Below are positions 11,040-22,779 of a stretch of DNA of 24,899 nucleotides, piece by piece (position 1 is the stretch's first letter; each line of letters begins with the position of its first letter). Both the position numbers and the translations under genes were made by a program. Location: the NCBI GenBank assembly GCA_030560485.1, contig JAKTTS010000210.1, forward strand, positions 1 through 24,899, in the 5' to 3' direction. The notes under the pieces were generated by a model, which was not told where the DNA came from, did no database searches, and saw only the letters and a list, made by a program, of their open reading frames with translations. Source of the stretch: Ascoidea tarda (nom. inval.) (taxonomy: Eukaryota; Ascomycota; Saccharomycetes; Ascoideales; Ascoideaceae).

Positions 11040-11835
11040 AATCCAGCAATTATTTTTTGAATCATATCCTTCTTGTTGAAAAATCAATTGATTGCCCTTA
11101 AGTATAACAAATCGACATTCGTCCGATAGTTCAATTTAAAATAGCCGAGTTGGGTTTTTGAAGACACAGTTAAATAATAGATATTAATAATAAAATTTTA
11201 TTTTATTCGTGATTTGGTAAAAAAAAATAAAAATAATTGATAAAGTTCTTCGGTCAAAAGCATATGGTGACCTTTAAATAAATATTTACATAGCATATTT
11301 TAATAATGATACTGATAAAAAACTTTACCAAAAACAAGGACCTCATTTTGCAAATAATCCGGAGGCCGCTAATAAATAAATTTTGGAATGATTCTGTGAT
11401 AAACAGAAACTGTGGTTTTTTTGTTGGTATAAAACCTTAGATGAAGCTCTATACCTCAATAAGTTTAAAACACCCATTCTTCAATTTGAAATAATTTTTT
11501 TAACTGATCAAAAAAGTGAATCCATCTTAAAAGTACATGTCAATCATTTTTTATTTGCTGGCTTTTTAAACAAAATCAGTAAAAATGTTATAAAATTTTT
11601 ATCATCAATGTTCTAATTCAAATAACCAAAAATTATGACGGACAAGTTTGTGGGTTATAGGATTGTTCAATCAGAATATAAAATTATAATATCAGTGAAA
11701 AGCAGTATCAATCAAATTTTATTTAATTTTAAAAGAAATAAATTTTATGAGCATCGCAAACTAGTGATAATTAATTTTTACGTCCTGCTTATGCAAAAAC
11801 AAAGAAATATTTTTGGTGATAGTAATACGACCTAA
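11040..11835 (+). pseudogene. Element C reverse transcriptase remnant
   Basis: Plus-strand remnant upstream of RNase H. At 11530-11620 an H-F-L-F-A-G-F-L segment followed by an I-S-K-N-V-I-K-F-L helix corresponds to the strand with the catalytic aspartates and the helix after it in Copia RT. Its distance to RNase H (about 480 bases) is the same as in A and E. The stretch 11040-11460 and the frame at 11635-11835 are assigned by position. The stretch 10741-11040 would be the linker between integrase and RT and shows nothing else. Broken fossil. Confidence 0.5.
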
Positions 11836-11976
11836 TATTAGTCATTTATCAGCATTCAAATAATTGTTCGCAATTCTCTATCGTGTGACATATTATTCAA
11901 TGTTGCATTGTTTGATTGTTATTAAAATATCGCTTCTAAGAGTCATTTCAGTAATCGTGAAAATTTCCTAAAATGG

Positions 11977-12177
11977 TTGAAAACAAATCATATGACCATT
12001 AAATTTGGTTTCAATATAACAATCAATATCATTGTGTTTAACGACAATAACGCGGGAAAAAATGTTTTAGAAAACCAATTAGCTTGCCAATATATGTTGT
12101 TAATAAATGGAAATATAATAACAGAACATTCTAAAATAAAAATGGTTTTTTTATTGCTGAACCATGAAAAAAAATGA
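11977..12177 (+). pseudogene. Element C RNase H remnant
   Basis: A 66-codon plus-strand frame that corresponds to the RNase H of element A (856-1080): both begin with M-K-T-N and then H/N-M, carry an N-D-N-N/E-L-A-G-type turn, a C-Q/C-Y-M-L-L-I-N-G/R strand and a basic segment before the next helix. This is the clearest amino-acid level proof that A and C are copies of one family on opposite strands. The 3' LTR follows about 460 bases downstream. The space 12178-12492 shows nothing beyond the expected end of RNase H and 3' untranslated sequence. Broken fossil. Confidence 0.75.
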
Positions 12178-12492
12178 AATGACTTTATTCAAGCCCTCAA
12201 AAAATTTAATTTCATCAAAACCAAAGTTATTATTATTGATCTTTGCGTGGTAGAATCAATTATATATTGAAATAGTAACTTGACATTGAATTTGACAGAT
12301 TAAGAAAGCAATCATAAAAAATTGCAGGAACATATCCATTAAACATTACTTTATTGGCAACTATATCAAAATTGAAACTAAATTGTCAGTTGGTTTTAAT
12401 GTGCCATATCTTGCTAATATAATAAAAAAATCTTTTGCTGCTTTTAATTTTTTCAAACTAATATTCTGATAATTTTTATTTCGGTCCGAAAT

Positions 12493-12802
12493 TGTTTAAA
12501 ATCGAATAAAGAATTTAAGTTTAAGCAGAAAAAATTAGATGATGACGTCGAAAATCATATGCCATGTAGTATTGCAGCACTGTGCAAAAACATGACGTAT
12601 GAACACGAACAATGACACGCAATTCAATTGAAATTGTCATGCGATGATTAATGTTTTGTTAGATTGCAATCTATATGGGTAACATTTGGCAATTTTTTTG
12701 TTTTGTTTGATTAATGTATATCATCATTTATACTTACAGTATTTTTTTAACTATAATCCATTTAATTTCAATTACTTGTTTGTATTATAATAACTTCAAA
12801 CA
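12493..12802 (+). repeat. 3' LTR of element C
   Basis: Decayed plus-strand LTR. The anchor is the U3 block at 12601-12650, which matches 24480-24520 (a GACACGCA motif followed by a CATGCGATG-like stretch). The start TGTTTAAA resembles TGTCTAGG. The end at 12802 reads CTTCAAACA, matching CTCCAACA. Element H resumes directly after it with its pre-integrase region. Confidence 0.6.
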
Positions 12803-13106
12803 TTTTCTGTGCAATTTAAATTGTGTACTTTAAAAATTTGTTTAAACAAAAAAACCTTTGTATTTCTTAGGTGCAGCAAATTTAAAATGTATATTAGCTG
12901 CCACAGACGACAAGGCCAATTCTAGATTTCATAAAAATGATATCTATCGCCAAACACTATTTGCTGATCGAAAAAATGAAAATGGTTTGAATCAAAAAAA
13001 GAGATTTAATTCTGATACCAAAGAAATTAAAATATTGAAGATTTTTGTTGCTTTGGCGATTCAAACAACCCAGCAAAGTTCAAAATCACAAAGTAATATG
13101 CTTTAA
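12803..13106 (+). pseudogene. Element H region between protease and integrase
   Basis: The plus-strand frame (82 codons from 12858) reads N-L-K-C-I-L-A-A-T-D-D then R-F-H-K-N-D-I-Y and a lysine/asparagine-rich stretch. This lines up with the segment that follows protease in element A (3361-3560) and element E (17780-17980). It is therefore the next piece of element H after the insertion of C. A small part of protease is expected near 12803-12857 but is not clear. It is not a host gene. Broken fossil. Confidence 0.55.
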
Positions 13107-14200
13107 AAGCCGATGCCGACGCAAAACTCGATGTTGGTCTTAAAACAAAAAAGACAATAATCATATATAAAACATTTTTTACAGTTAATAAAATATTTCC
13201 AATTGACTAGATTAAATTCGGCCAAAACAAAATATACAAAATAAAAATGGTAAAAAGAACAATTTCGTATTTGAGTAAGTGGTAATTGAAATTAAAAGTT
13301 CTAAAAAAAACTCAATTTAAAAAGAGGCAGAATATAAATAATGACTATTTTTAAAACTAGGGTTTTTAAATACTACATGAAAATTAAAATTGTAGATTCG
13401 TTTTAATGTGCGTGTGCATAAATTACATTTAGCATTTTCGTTTAATCAATCATTAAATATGGTGCCACGGATGATGTAAACAATTCGGCTTGTGAAACGT
13501 TCGGCGCCAAATAAATTTTACTTCAGCCGTAATTTAAATAAAAAAAAAAAATAAAACCAATTAAAAAAAAATACGAAATCGTGTAAGAGAAAATCGACAA
13601 AAATTCTATAAAAATCAGAAACTGCCTACCCCCAATATCTCATTCCCAAATCGATTTCAACTCACTTATTTTTAACAATGTATAAGCTGCAAAATTAGTC
13701 GTGTTCAAATCGGCCACACTATTTGAGTGTCAACAAAAGCAAAATTATAAAGAACTGAGATATGTTCATGAATAAAATGATATATAATTAATATGTGTTG
13801 GGCCTTTATAAATTACTTGGTAAAGTTTCAAATTTGTGGCGGGGTTATTATGACAACATATAATTGGCTTCAGCACGCAAACAGTAATATCATAATTGAT
13901 CTGTGTGATATAATGACATTTTTATCATTTTCAGTAATGAAAATAAATTTAGCTTTGCTGCCCAGCAATAAAATTAACATTAGTTCTATAAAATTTTATT
14001 TGACGTGTCTTCCATATCTAAAACACATATTTTCTCCATCAGATTTTGGTCAAAAAAATTATTGAATAATACCGTTAATTTGAATCAAACACATTGACTT
14101 CTGAAGTCACATAATAATAAATTTTTATGAACCTTGTTTTGTAATACTTAAAAATTTTTTTTGCTGAAACAAAATGGGATTCAGCAATGATTTGTAAATA
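13107..14200 (+). pseudogene. Element H integrase remnant (by position)
   Basis: This lies between the pre-integrase and RT remnants of H and should be integrase. The longest frame, 13793-14065 (90 codons), shows no motif that I can assign with confidence. The stretch 13280-13760 has no readable frame of note. I see no other gene, RNA or repeat here. The call rests on colinearity with A and C, so treat it as weak. Confidence 0.35.
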
Positions 14201-15057
14201 ACGATTAAAAATACAACCGCAAATGGTATGTCACACTTAAAACAAATTCATTCAAAAAACTGAATAGAAAAAATTAAATGATATGGCCAGGGGTTTTTAT
14301 TCGATCGCATTTCTGCTTTGGAAAACATTGAAAAATTTGAAAATTGACCATCATTGGCAGACATGGACATAATACTAGTTGATTAAAAATTTAACTAATA
14401 TTGGCTTTAAATAAAAATGCATAACTATATTAATTTTTTTTTGCAGATTAAAGAATTGAAAAATTTTAAAAATTAATTAAAATTTGTTTTGGACTTTTAA
14501 TCTTTGAGAAAAAAAAGTAAAAAATGTTTTGAGATTTAAAATGATTTCATTTGATAAAACAACACAAATAAATTTATGGTCATATAGTTATAAACTACAG
14601 TCGCCCTTTTCAATTTTGAGAAAAATCATTTTATGTGGGCCTATTAAATTCTTTTTGATTTTGTGATACAAACGATTAATAATTTCATTACATCGGCCAA
14701 AAAAAATTTGTTTTAGTTTCCAATAAAAATTTAGGCAATTTCATAACAATAATAAAATAACACATTCATCACCTTGTCATGGCAGTTTGATGTGAGCATT
14801 TTTATAAATTAGGTGATAAAACAAATGAAACGGATTTCCATTAGATGATTCCATAATATTTTAAAACTGAAAACCAAAAAAATTTTAAATGCATTCATCA
14901 AAAACAATGAAATTAAATACTTTTTAGTAACTAATATCATCGATTCAGTCAAAACAGTGTGCAACCAGCAAGCACTTTTAAATTAAATTATTGTCACATT
15001 CTTCATAATAAATACCAACCGCTTTCCGAAGTATTTTTGATCAAAAACTATCACATC
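14201..15057 (+). pseudogene. Element H linker and reverse transcriptase start
   Basis: The stretch 14201-14690 is unassigned linker. At about 14700-14820 a plus-strand W-Q-F-D-V-S-I-F-I-N segment matches the first catalytic strand of Copia RT, preceded by an I-T-L-S stretch as in the family. About 250 bases later the sequence is cut by the LTR of element E at 15058. No functional gene remains. Broken fossil. Confidence 0.4.
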
Positions 15058-15399
15058 TGTTAAATAAATCAAAAATAGATCTTAACTGATAACGATAAAT
15101 AAAGTAGATTGAATGCTAATTGCGTAGTGAGAATAAGTTGTTTTTATAAAAAAAACAAAAAATGAAAACAAAAGTAAGGGGAAATGCTGAAAATGACTAG
15201 TGAGAAATACTGGATCACTTGCTCCTGAACATCACATAGCAATGAAAGAACAAATGCTTGTCAATTTGAATGTATATATATCACGCTTCAACACTTTCCG
15301 GCAATTTTACATCAAATATATAATTATATTTCACCGATTTAATTCACTACTTTCACCGCCATACGTCTGGTAAATTCTGAACACCTGAAATTTAGATAA
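15058..15399 (-). repeat. 3' LTR of element E
   Basis: Aligns well with the central LTR (19183-19512): the TAAAAAAAACAAAAAATGAAAA stretch region near 15150 and the CACGCTTCAACAC anchor at 15282-15294 have counterparts at 19262-19290 and around 19410. As the complement it starts near 15399 and ends in TTAACA at 15058. Element H sequence lies to its left. Confidence 0.65.
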
Positions 15400-15789
15400 A
15401 ACCCTAAAAAAAAAATTTAAAAAAACACCTCAAAATAAAGAAAGCCCTAGTTCTACAAATGTACCAAAAAAAAATGAAAAACAATGTGCCAAATCCAATT
15501 ATTAAGAACTGGAAGACAAATTCACAATCCTTAAAAATTTGAAAATCTTAAAAACTTTAGTCATCATATAAAAGGAATCATCAGCAGTGTCCAGCTTCAT
15601 TAAATAAATTGCAAAACTGATTTGCTCACAAATATAATGAAGAGGGCAGAATATGTGGTTTGAATTGATATATTTGAAAGGAGTCAAAGCCAAAAACTCA
15701 AATAAAGTTATCATCATAATACACAACAAGTTTTATTATTTTGACACCAAAATCAAAAAAAACTCATGCGATAAAAATCAATTTTTTTA

Positions 15790-16010
15790 AGGCATAATTG
15801 AGAGCAATATATTTTGCTTCACGGTTCGGCAATAAAACTGACATTTATGTTTTGAATGTCTATGTAACTAATTATTTATTGATAAAACACTTATAACAAT
15901 AAAATGATTTTATGCTTAAAATATTACCTGACAAATGGCTGTCACCATTACAATTTGAATTAATTACAGCAGCAGCGCCATACTGAACCATAATGTGATT
16001 ATTTATAAAA
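15790..16010 (-). pseudogene. Element E RNase H remnant
   Basis: The minus-strand stretch with N-S-N-C-N-G-D-S-H-L-S-G and the following basic-hydrophobic run matches the RNase H blocks of A and C in spacing and lies about 525 bases from the U3 edge of the 3' LTR, as in A. The frame at 15502-15729 is the region between RNase H and the LTR and shows no separate gene. Broken fossil. Confidence 0.55.
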
Positions 16011-16379
16011 TATATTGAAAATTATTCAGCAGCACTTAAATGGCAATTAGCAAGATTTTGTAAATAACGGCCAAAAACTCGATCAAAAAAAGTTTTGTTA
16101 AAATAAAACTAGTTGGTGACAACCCACTAACAAAATGGCAATAGACAGTTAAAAAAAAAGTATTCATCAAATACTATTTTATTATGACGTTGCGTAAAAA
16201 TTTAGTAAAAGTTGACCATCTTTGATGTGGCATGCCCATGGGACGCATTCATTTAAACATTAACTATCATCAGCTGTTATATCCATCTGATAATACTTCG
16301 CCACCATTTTTTGATTGGAAAAAATTAATGCTAAAAATCATAACCAAAATTTGTTTTCAATTGTTGCTTTGAAATGAAA

Positions 16380-16931
16380 GCTTAAAAAATTTTTAAAGCT
16401 CGTAGTGATGTTAATTGAAAACTCATCAGTAATATAAACATCGACACTAAACCTCAACATGAAGACACCTACCTCATTACTAAAAAACCCCCATACCATT
16501 TTTGGTCATTGCCCTTTTGAATTAAATGTGTCATAGAAAATCATTCGTGTTTGAATATCAACAAAAAACCCCCAGTTTGAAAATATAAACTAATTTATTG
16601 TGTTTTGAAACGCAAGATGTGTCAAAATCAGTGGAAAAAAATAGCGGTTGTTTTAGGTGAACCTCCTTTTTAGTATGACCAAAAAAAAAAGCAGTAGTGA
16701 CATTTATTTGATCAGCGGCATACGTCTTTAAGGCAGCAACAGCAAAACTTATTTTAACACTTTCATAAAAATTAACTGAAATGAATGTTTTTTTACATTA
16801 AATATCGTTATTTGGGTGTGGTGATGTTTAACCAGACTTGCATTTTTGATTTGATCCATTGGTCCAGACTTCATGAGAAATATCCGTTGGTATTTAACTA
16901 AATGTTTTTTTAAAAATACATTAAACGCCAA
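16380..16931 (-). pseudogene. Element E reverse transcriptase remnant
   Basis: Two parts are recognisable on the minus strand. The 60-codon frame at 16749-16931 has a K-S-G-P-M-D-Q-I-K-N-A-S-L-V-K block like the K-A-R-L-V zone at the start of Copia RT and lines up with element A at 1850-1930. The part at 16380-16560 carries the W-G-F-F-S-N-E-V-G-V-F-M stretch and an acidic strand, colinear with element A at 1444-1600. Broken fossil. Confidence 0.6.
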
Positions 16932-17064
16932 ATTAATGTTGTCGTTTTTAAATGCACCAAAAATCTTTATAAAAGCAGCCTTTTATTTGAAATTAATAAT
17001 ATCAGGTTTATAAAATGTGGCATCATCAGAAACCGATGACATGCAAAAATAACCACAATGATTT

Positions 17065-17980
17065 TTAATTGATTTTTTTATTTTTTAGCCTGCCATTTTT
17101 CAATATAATAATTATCATCATTTTCATACGAATTTTATTGTTGATATCACTCTTAGCTAGTACGCCGACAATAACAGTCAATTCCTCAACAAAAAAAATT
17201 AGTTTTTTTATTAGACATGCAACCTGTCTGTTTGAATTAAAAATAATTTTGAGATCTATGGCCGTATTATTATCAGCAATGCAAACAATTTTTTCATTAA
17301 TGTCCAAGGCCAAATCAATAAATGGTGATTAGTTTTTGAAGCGATGCTAGTTGATAAAAGTGCTAACAGGTCTTTGATTAATAAAAATTAATTTTTTATT
17401 TGTACTATTGTATGGGATCTGGCAATAACCAAAAGCAAACCCACACACAAAACTAGTAAAAACAAATGCCCTTTTTTTAACGAATACTGGGATTCATCAA
17501 AATAAAAATAAAAAATTACAACCAGCAGATCATTTTTTAGATTGTATAGCATATAAATTTTTCGCAGTTTATTCTACCACAAATAATTTTTATTTCGTTC
17601 AATCATCATTTTATGTACGCATTACACCAACAATATTCACAGGTAATAATTTTAAAATTGATTTTAGCCAGACCATAAAATTTTAATTATACTTCTTTGT
17701 TGATTTGCTGTAAAAAAACCTTTGCAATTTTCATCGAGAACCTCGATAATATCATATAGTCTTGTGTCATTAAACTTAGCCAGTTATTCCGGATAACTAA
17801 GCCATTTATGAAAAACCACAACAGCAATAATTTTGGTTTTGAGAGTAAAACACCATTGATAAAAACAAATGGCAATTTTACAGCGACAGAAATATTTTCC
17901 GCAAGATAAAATATTATTAGCAAATTTAAATTTAAAATCATTGCGTGTCCTAGCCGATTTAAATATTATATTTGCCAAAC
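17065..17980 (-). pseudogene. Element E integrase and pre-integrase remnant
   Basis: The frame at 17784-17978 contains V-F-H-K-W-L-S-Y-P-E, the histidine block of the Copia pre-integrase zinc finger, preceded by a stretch that aligns with element A at 3361-3560. The frame at 17065-17313 is probably a part of the integrase core. A plus-strand frame of similar length overlaps it (17069-17332) and is taken as a shadow of low-complexity A+T sequence. Broken fossil. Confidence 0.55.
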
Positions 17981-18129
17981 CTGGAACATAAAAATTTTTT
18001 TTTCACTTCAATTAATTGGAAAACAGTCCAATTACAAAACCTTTAGCAGCGACTTTTTGCATATTACAAACAAATAACTTCCGCCACTATTAATTTTAAA
18101 TCGATAAACCATTGTTGATTGACTCAATT

Positions 18130-18330
18130 TTAATTAAAAGCACCAAACTCAAAATAGAGTTTTGCTAAATTAAAAAGCGCTTTTTGATCTGTATTTGGCC
18201 ACCAATTAATTAAAAAATATTTAAAAAAATCATTTTCAGTTTTATCATGAACGGTCAAGAGGCCAGACTTTTTAGCGAATAATATATTATATAACTTCAT
18301 GTGTAGCACATTTTTTTTTTCCATTCATTT
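18130..18330 (-). pseudogene. Element E protease and zinc knuckle remnant
   Basis: Minus-strand frame of 64 codons. Its end shows L-A-K-L-Y-F-E-F-G-A, which lines up with the active-site strand of the protease of element A (about 3710-3740). The beginning of the stretch, near 18300, carries a lysine run followed by a cysteine-tyrosine pair at the position of the gag zinc knuckle. Broken fossil. Confidence 0.55.
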
Positions 18331-19182
18331 TTTATGTTTGTGTTTGCTACTAAGTTTAACCCCGGAAACGTAAAACCTATAAAAACTCAACCTAGATGCG
18401 GCGTTAAAACTAGAAAAAATATATTTACTACAATAATTTGCAAGTACATTAGCATCAATTAATGTCTTATTTCTAGTATCAGAAAAATGAATTATGTTTG
18501 TTCTATATAATCATTATCGCCAATAAAAATAACAAATTATATAACGCCGGCGTCGTCGTTAGTGTCAGGTTTAAACAAATTGCTCAAACGATCAATAAAA
18601 ATTAGGATTCAAAAATTCTTAAGAAAATCAGGGTTTTTCGGCAACCAATAAGTAATGAACCAGCTATACAAACAGAACTTTTCACACTGAGATTGTAATA
18701 AAATAATTAAAGTAGTATAAATATTTCCGGACTATACCATTAGTTCTATCAAATTTTTTTTAAACTGAGCAAAATTACTCTTTCATAAACAAAAGTAGAT
18801 AAAATAAAATCTGACGCATTAATAAGTTTTTCAGTTTTAATGTGACACATAAAACAATGTCAAATTGAATACATTTTTCACACAATTCACTATAATGCGC
18901 TGCCATAAATTTAACAGTTCAAACTCAAATTGTTAAAAGGCAGCATCGCGCTATTTGTCTGATTGATTTTTGCAATCATTTGCAGGTTAAATCAAATGTA
19001 ACCAATGATAATTCATGAATTTTACGGATAACGAGAATTGATCAGATAAAAGCATTTGACTTATAATATTATTTTTTGTGCGCGTGAAAATATAAAAATA
19101 AAAAATTGGCTTTGGGGCCCGGAAAATATACGAGGCTATTTAACATATAAACTAGATTTTGTCATCACATCGCAATCACAAA
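18331..19182 (-). pseudogene. Element E gag remnant and leader
   Basis: Minus-strand capsid remnant. Near its start (about 18960-19020) a K-F-M-N-Y-H-W-L-H-L stretch resembles the characteristic beginning of Copia gag, where a phenylalanine-containing turn and N-Y precede a tryptophan. Further along, F-I-D-R-L-S-N-L-F (about 18560-18600) fits the middle of the capsid. The last roughly 100 bases before the LTR are leader. Frames are all short. Broken fossil. Confidence 0.5.
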
Positions 19183-19512
19183 TTTTTAATAATTGGTCAT
19201 AGTAAATGCATTAATTGACAATTAATATATTAATAGTAGAGTAGTAATCAACAGGTTGTATAAAAAATAAATAAAAAATAAAAAGTTGAAAAATAAAGCG
19301 CAAAATATGTACGTCATAATTTTCAACACAACGTGTTTTCTCAGCACGAAAATCACGCAAACGCAGTAGTGATTTTCAAAGTGTGTGATATTAGTCCAAG
19401 TTTCAACAACCGCGTGTTATTGTTGACAGTATGCATCATCCACCATAGTATAACACACCCGCTTTTGAAACACGAGAGTCTCATATGCTATAATCAATTT
19501 TTTGTCTAGACA
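19183..19512 (-). repeat. Central LTR shared by elements E and F
   Basis: The best preserved of the old LTRs. On the minus strand it starts TGTCTAGACA at 19512 and keeps, in order, the GCGGGTGTG block, GATGATGCATACTGTCAAC, the CACACACTTTGAAAATCAC block, GTGCTGAGAAAACACGTTGT, a GACGTACATATTTTGCGC promoter block and ACTACTCTACTATTAATATATT. Each has a close counterpart at 24400-24670. It serves as 5' LTR for E and 3' LTR for F by position. Confidence 0.85.
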
Positions 19513-20029
19513 GAAAACAAAACGTTAGCAGCAAGCACATGTGAAAAAAAATAATTTTAAATGAATTAACAAAATCATAATAAAAACCCTAAAAACAAAT
19601 AGTGGAAAACTGAAATTTGGTTAAAATAGTATAAGACAAAAAAAATCAAATAACAATTACTGACTCACATACTATTCACGTATGAAAAACTTTGACAATG
19701 TGGTGAACGTAAAAATAAGTAGGGTGTTTTGAAAATGTCAGCAAAGTTGACGGCAGTATCAACTTTTGCCAAATCAAAAAAACCACTACATCTTCTCTAA
19801 TAAAATAGCATCTGATTTAATTGTGTTTGGAATTTTCATAATTTGAAAACTGTTTTGCCAAACAAACAACAGAAATTTCGCGACAATAAATGATTGGTCT
19901 AACGGTGAAAACACTAATAAAATGTTGCTCCAGATTAGGGAAGTAAATTTTTTTCAGTGGCTTCCGCAAGAATAATATACTTTGCCTCACAACTCAGTAA
20001 TGACACTAACATCTGGATTTTGAAGATCC

Positions 20030-20160
20030 ATTTAACAGCTGAGTCATTAATAAAAATCATTTTACCGCCAACAAAACTTCTGCAAAACAACCACCAGCCC
20101 AATCAGTGTCGCCAAAACTTACAAAAATAAAAACTTGCAGTTTTCTGACAAAAAATAAAA
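20030..20160 (-). pseudogene. Element F RNase H remnant
   Basis: The minus strand reads F-G-D-T-D-W-A-G-G at about 20060-20110, the clearest Copia RNase H signature in the window (the acidic pair followed by W-A-G). The 3' LTR lies about 550 bases further on. The stretch 19513-20029 would be the end of RNase H and 3' untranslated sequence and holds nothing else I can name. Broken fossil. Confidence 0.7.
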
Positions 20161-20499
20161 AAGTCATTTGTTTCAAATATCAAGCACTCTGAAAGCGGAT
20201 TATGAATGGAATTCACCAGCATTTTGAAAATTTCGAATCAACAATCCAACAGGAAATGCAATATCGTACCGTAAACTATTGCTAAAAACCAAAAACATAC
20301 CAATAAAATGTTAATAATAAGATTCAACGGTTTTAAAAAATTGGTTTTCATCAGTAAAAAATAAGAGTTTATAAAAATTAGCAATCATTGAAAATAAGTA
20401 TCATTATAATTAACTAATTTTGATACTGGTCAGCACGTGTCTAGTGTAGTTATTTATAAAAGTTGTTAGTCCATCGTTAGATTGGACAATATCTAGTCA

Positions 20500-20960
20500 A
20501 AAAACTTTTTTAATGATCAGTTTTTAATTCTTCATTTCAAATTAAAACCACAAATACAGCCTGAATATAGTTTTTGTAAAATGAAAAAATCAACTAACGA
20601 TGAAATGATTTACATAAAAACTCAAAAACCATTCAAATTTTTTAAAGATGAAGTAGAACAATTTAAGTATTTGCACAATTCTTTTATTACTAATATGAAA
20701 TTTAACACTAACGATTTTATTGTATTAGCAAAAATACGATTGATGAAATACAAATATTGATTAATGCAACTTTCAACCATATGATGAATCACCAGCATCA
20801 ACAAAACGAGGTGGTAATTTTATATAATTTTGCATGTTAATTTCAACATGAAAAAATGCAATATTTCATTCAATTTAATTCAAATTGTATTTTTATTCCG
20901 CCAAAGCAAAAAAAAACATTTTGACATTTTTATATCGAATAACTGAAATGAATTGTTTCC
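20500..20960 (-). pseudogene. Element F reverse transcriptase remnant
   Basis: Assigned by position between integrase and RNase H on the minus strand. A Y-S-G-C-I-C-G-F-N segment at about 20530-20580 resembles the strand before the catalytic aspartates, at the same distance from RNase H as in A, C and E. The frame at 20622-20804 (60 codons) has a hydrophobic-acidic pattern but no firm motif. Broken fossil. Confidence 0.4.
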
Positions 20961-21059
20961 CATAATAAACATTTTAACTATGACGATATTTTTAAGCAAG
21001 TAATGTTGATTATCTAAATTCAACTATAAAACAAATTTGTAAAGTGAAAACTTAGCAAC

Positions 21060-22388
21060 AGCAGACAGCTATTTTTGCCGAAAAAAAATCTACCAGCATA
21101 AAAATGTCGTTCCCTTCAGTTGAGAAAAATTTTCTAAAACATGCGGTTTTTCATTTTGAGTCAGCAATACATACCTTTTCCAAAATACTAACAGCAAACG
21201 AAATGAACATGCAAGCCATGACTGAGTGTAATATAATTGTTTTTCGTGCTTCATATGCATACAAAATGGCAATGTTGTTAAAAACGCAAACTACATCGTA
21301 TACATTTTAATGTTTTGGTTTTTTGACATTACCAAATCAGTTTTATTAATTTCATTAATGTGAAACAGAACAGTTAAGACATTATTCAGAAAAACATTAT
21401 TTTCAATAATCTTTTAAATTTCTTTCGTTCATGAAATTAGAAACTATCATATGAGTAAAAATAATATTTGTAATTACATTTTTGCATCATCATCAATTTT
21501 GTCTAATAATAATTTAATAAATAAATTTTTGATAACTCTATCAATTTCATTAGTAAAATTAATCGTTCAATTAGTATTAGCCACAATTAGTTTTAATTGC
21601 ATACTTTCATACACAACTGGATTTATTTTAATTTTAGATACGTGGTTAACTCTAGCAAGCATAAACAAGTTTTTTTAAAATTGAAATGATGATTCATCAA
21701 AACGACATCAAGAAGTTACTAGTACTGTAACATTTATGATATTTTAGACCCTATGAGATTTTCGTTGTGCATTGTAACTGCAATACAGCACAACGAAACA
21801 ATATTAGTAAATTTTTTTAAACGCAAAATTAGTTGAACCATTGTATAAAAAGCAGATTTAAATATTGTAATATTTTTGACACAAACTTAATTTCTAACAA
21901 AAATTGTGTAAAGTATTTTTAATCACACTAAGTATTTTCTGGAAATAAACTATGGAAATGAAAAACCGATTTACCATTTTTGTTTTATAAATCATCAGAA
22001 ACATTCACATTTACCAAAATAATTTTTTGCTTTTAAAATAATGACTCATTGCCAGCGATCAGCAACGACATTATGATAAAACTCGTATAAGACCGACATA
22101 TCATTCTTGATACTATAATGATCACAAAACTAATAACCAATTTCACTCGCAAATTCATTATCCGATTTTACCGTAATTATTTTTTTTCAAGACAAATTTC
22201 GAAAATCTTTCAATTGAAATATAAGTATTGCAACAGCCAACTGCCAAATAACCAAAAAAGTCAACAAGAAATAAGAAGAATAATGATAAAAAGCAGTAAA
22301 ATATTATTTGCATTTTTCAACTGCAGTCGTGAATAAACAAACAAAACCGTCAACAAAACCGAATAGAATATTTCATTGGATCATCTAC
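21060..22388 (-). pseudogene. Element F integrase remnant
   Basis: The clearest part is 21060-21270, minus strand: A-R-K-T-I-I-L-H-S-V-M, F-A-V-S-I-L-E-K-V and then a P-F/I-F-M-L segment with a downstream K-I-A-V-C resemble the Copia integrase stretch after the catalytic glutamate, up to the zone where target choice is made. The rest (21310-22388) is assigned by position. Plus-strand frames at 21104-21310, 21451-21678 and 22118-22336 are taken as shadows. Broken fossil. Confidence 0.5.
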
Positions 22389-22619
22389 TCAAAATTTTAT
22401 TAATAATGTTTGTTGCTTTTTTTTATGACAGGCGTCACAGTTTGATGTACCATTTAATTCGACATTAAAAAAATTTTCAGCTTTGATATCAATTGGTTTA
22501 AAATAATGAAGAGATATTTCAAGAAAAGCCCACACCAGCAATGATTTTTTATTCAATTCTAGGGCAACATTCAGAGACCCCATTAAAAAAATTTTGAAAA
22601 ACCAACATCCTACAAACAT
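22389..22619 (-). pseudogene. Element F pre-integrase zinc finger remnant
   Basis: The 76-codon minus-strand frame ends with N-G-T-S-N-C-D-A-C-H-K-K-K-Q-Q, the cysteine pair and basic tail of the Copia pre-integrase zinc finger. About 35 residues before it an I-S-L-H-Y-F-K stretch follows the expected histidine block. The domain binds zinc at the N terminus of integrase. Broken fossil, but this domain is easy to recognise. Confidence 0.75.
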
Positions 22620-22779
22620 GAATTTTATTGTTAAAAAAATTCAACATAGCAACGTTATTGGAAACAGCAAAAATTTTAATTTAGTCTTCACAATTTGGAA
22701 CAAATTACACTTTTTGTCGTTTGAACTTCTTTTAAAATTAAATAAAACTATTAGTTTCAATATCATTTTTTGAATTTTT

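Larger units (their letters stand above)
8180..12802 (+). mobile_element. Element C: Ty1/copia fossil, complete layout, nested in H
   Basis: About 4.6 kb on the plus strand with LTRs at 8180-8478 and 12493-12802. Between them come gag with zinc knuckle, protease, pre-integrase, integrase, RT and RNase H remnants in Copia order. Spacing of the domains equals that in A. It interrupts element H between gag and pre-integrase. Both LTRs are much altered and differ clearly from one another, so the insertion is old, though by position it is younger than H. No target-site duplication can be read. Broken many times. Confidence 0.8.
15058..19512 (-). mobile_element. Element E: Ty1/copia fossil
   Basis: Downstream half of the composite, about 4.45 kb, minus strand, with its 5' LTR at 19183-19512 (shared with F) and 3' LTR at 15058-15399. 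Gag, zinc knuckle, protease, pre-integrase, integrase, RT and RNase H remnants follow in order. The distance from protease to RNase H is some 500 bases shorter than in A and C, so part of the integrase to RT region has been lost. The LTR pair has diverged strongly. Broken fossil. Confidence 0.7.

Noticed and set aside
13793-14065. 90-codon plus-strand frame as a novel small gene
   Set aside because: It sits between pre-integrase and RT remnants of element H, where integrase is expected; no independent support for a gene.
17069-17332. Open frames of over 80 codons on both strands at the same place
   Set aside because: The sequence is very A+T-rich and low in complexity; the minus frame fits the integrase position of element E, the plus frame is a mirror effect and not a membrane protein gene.
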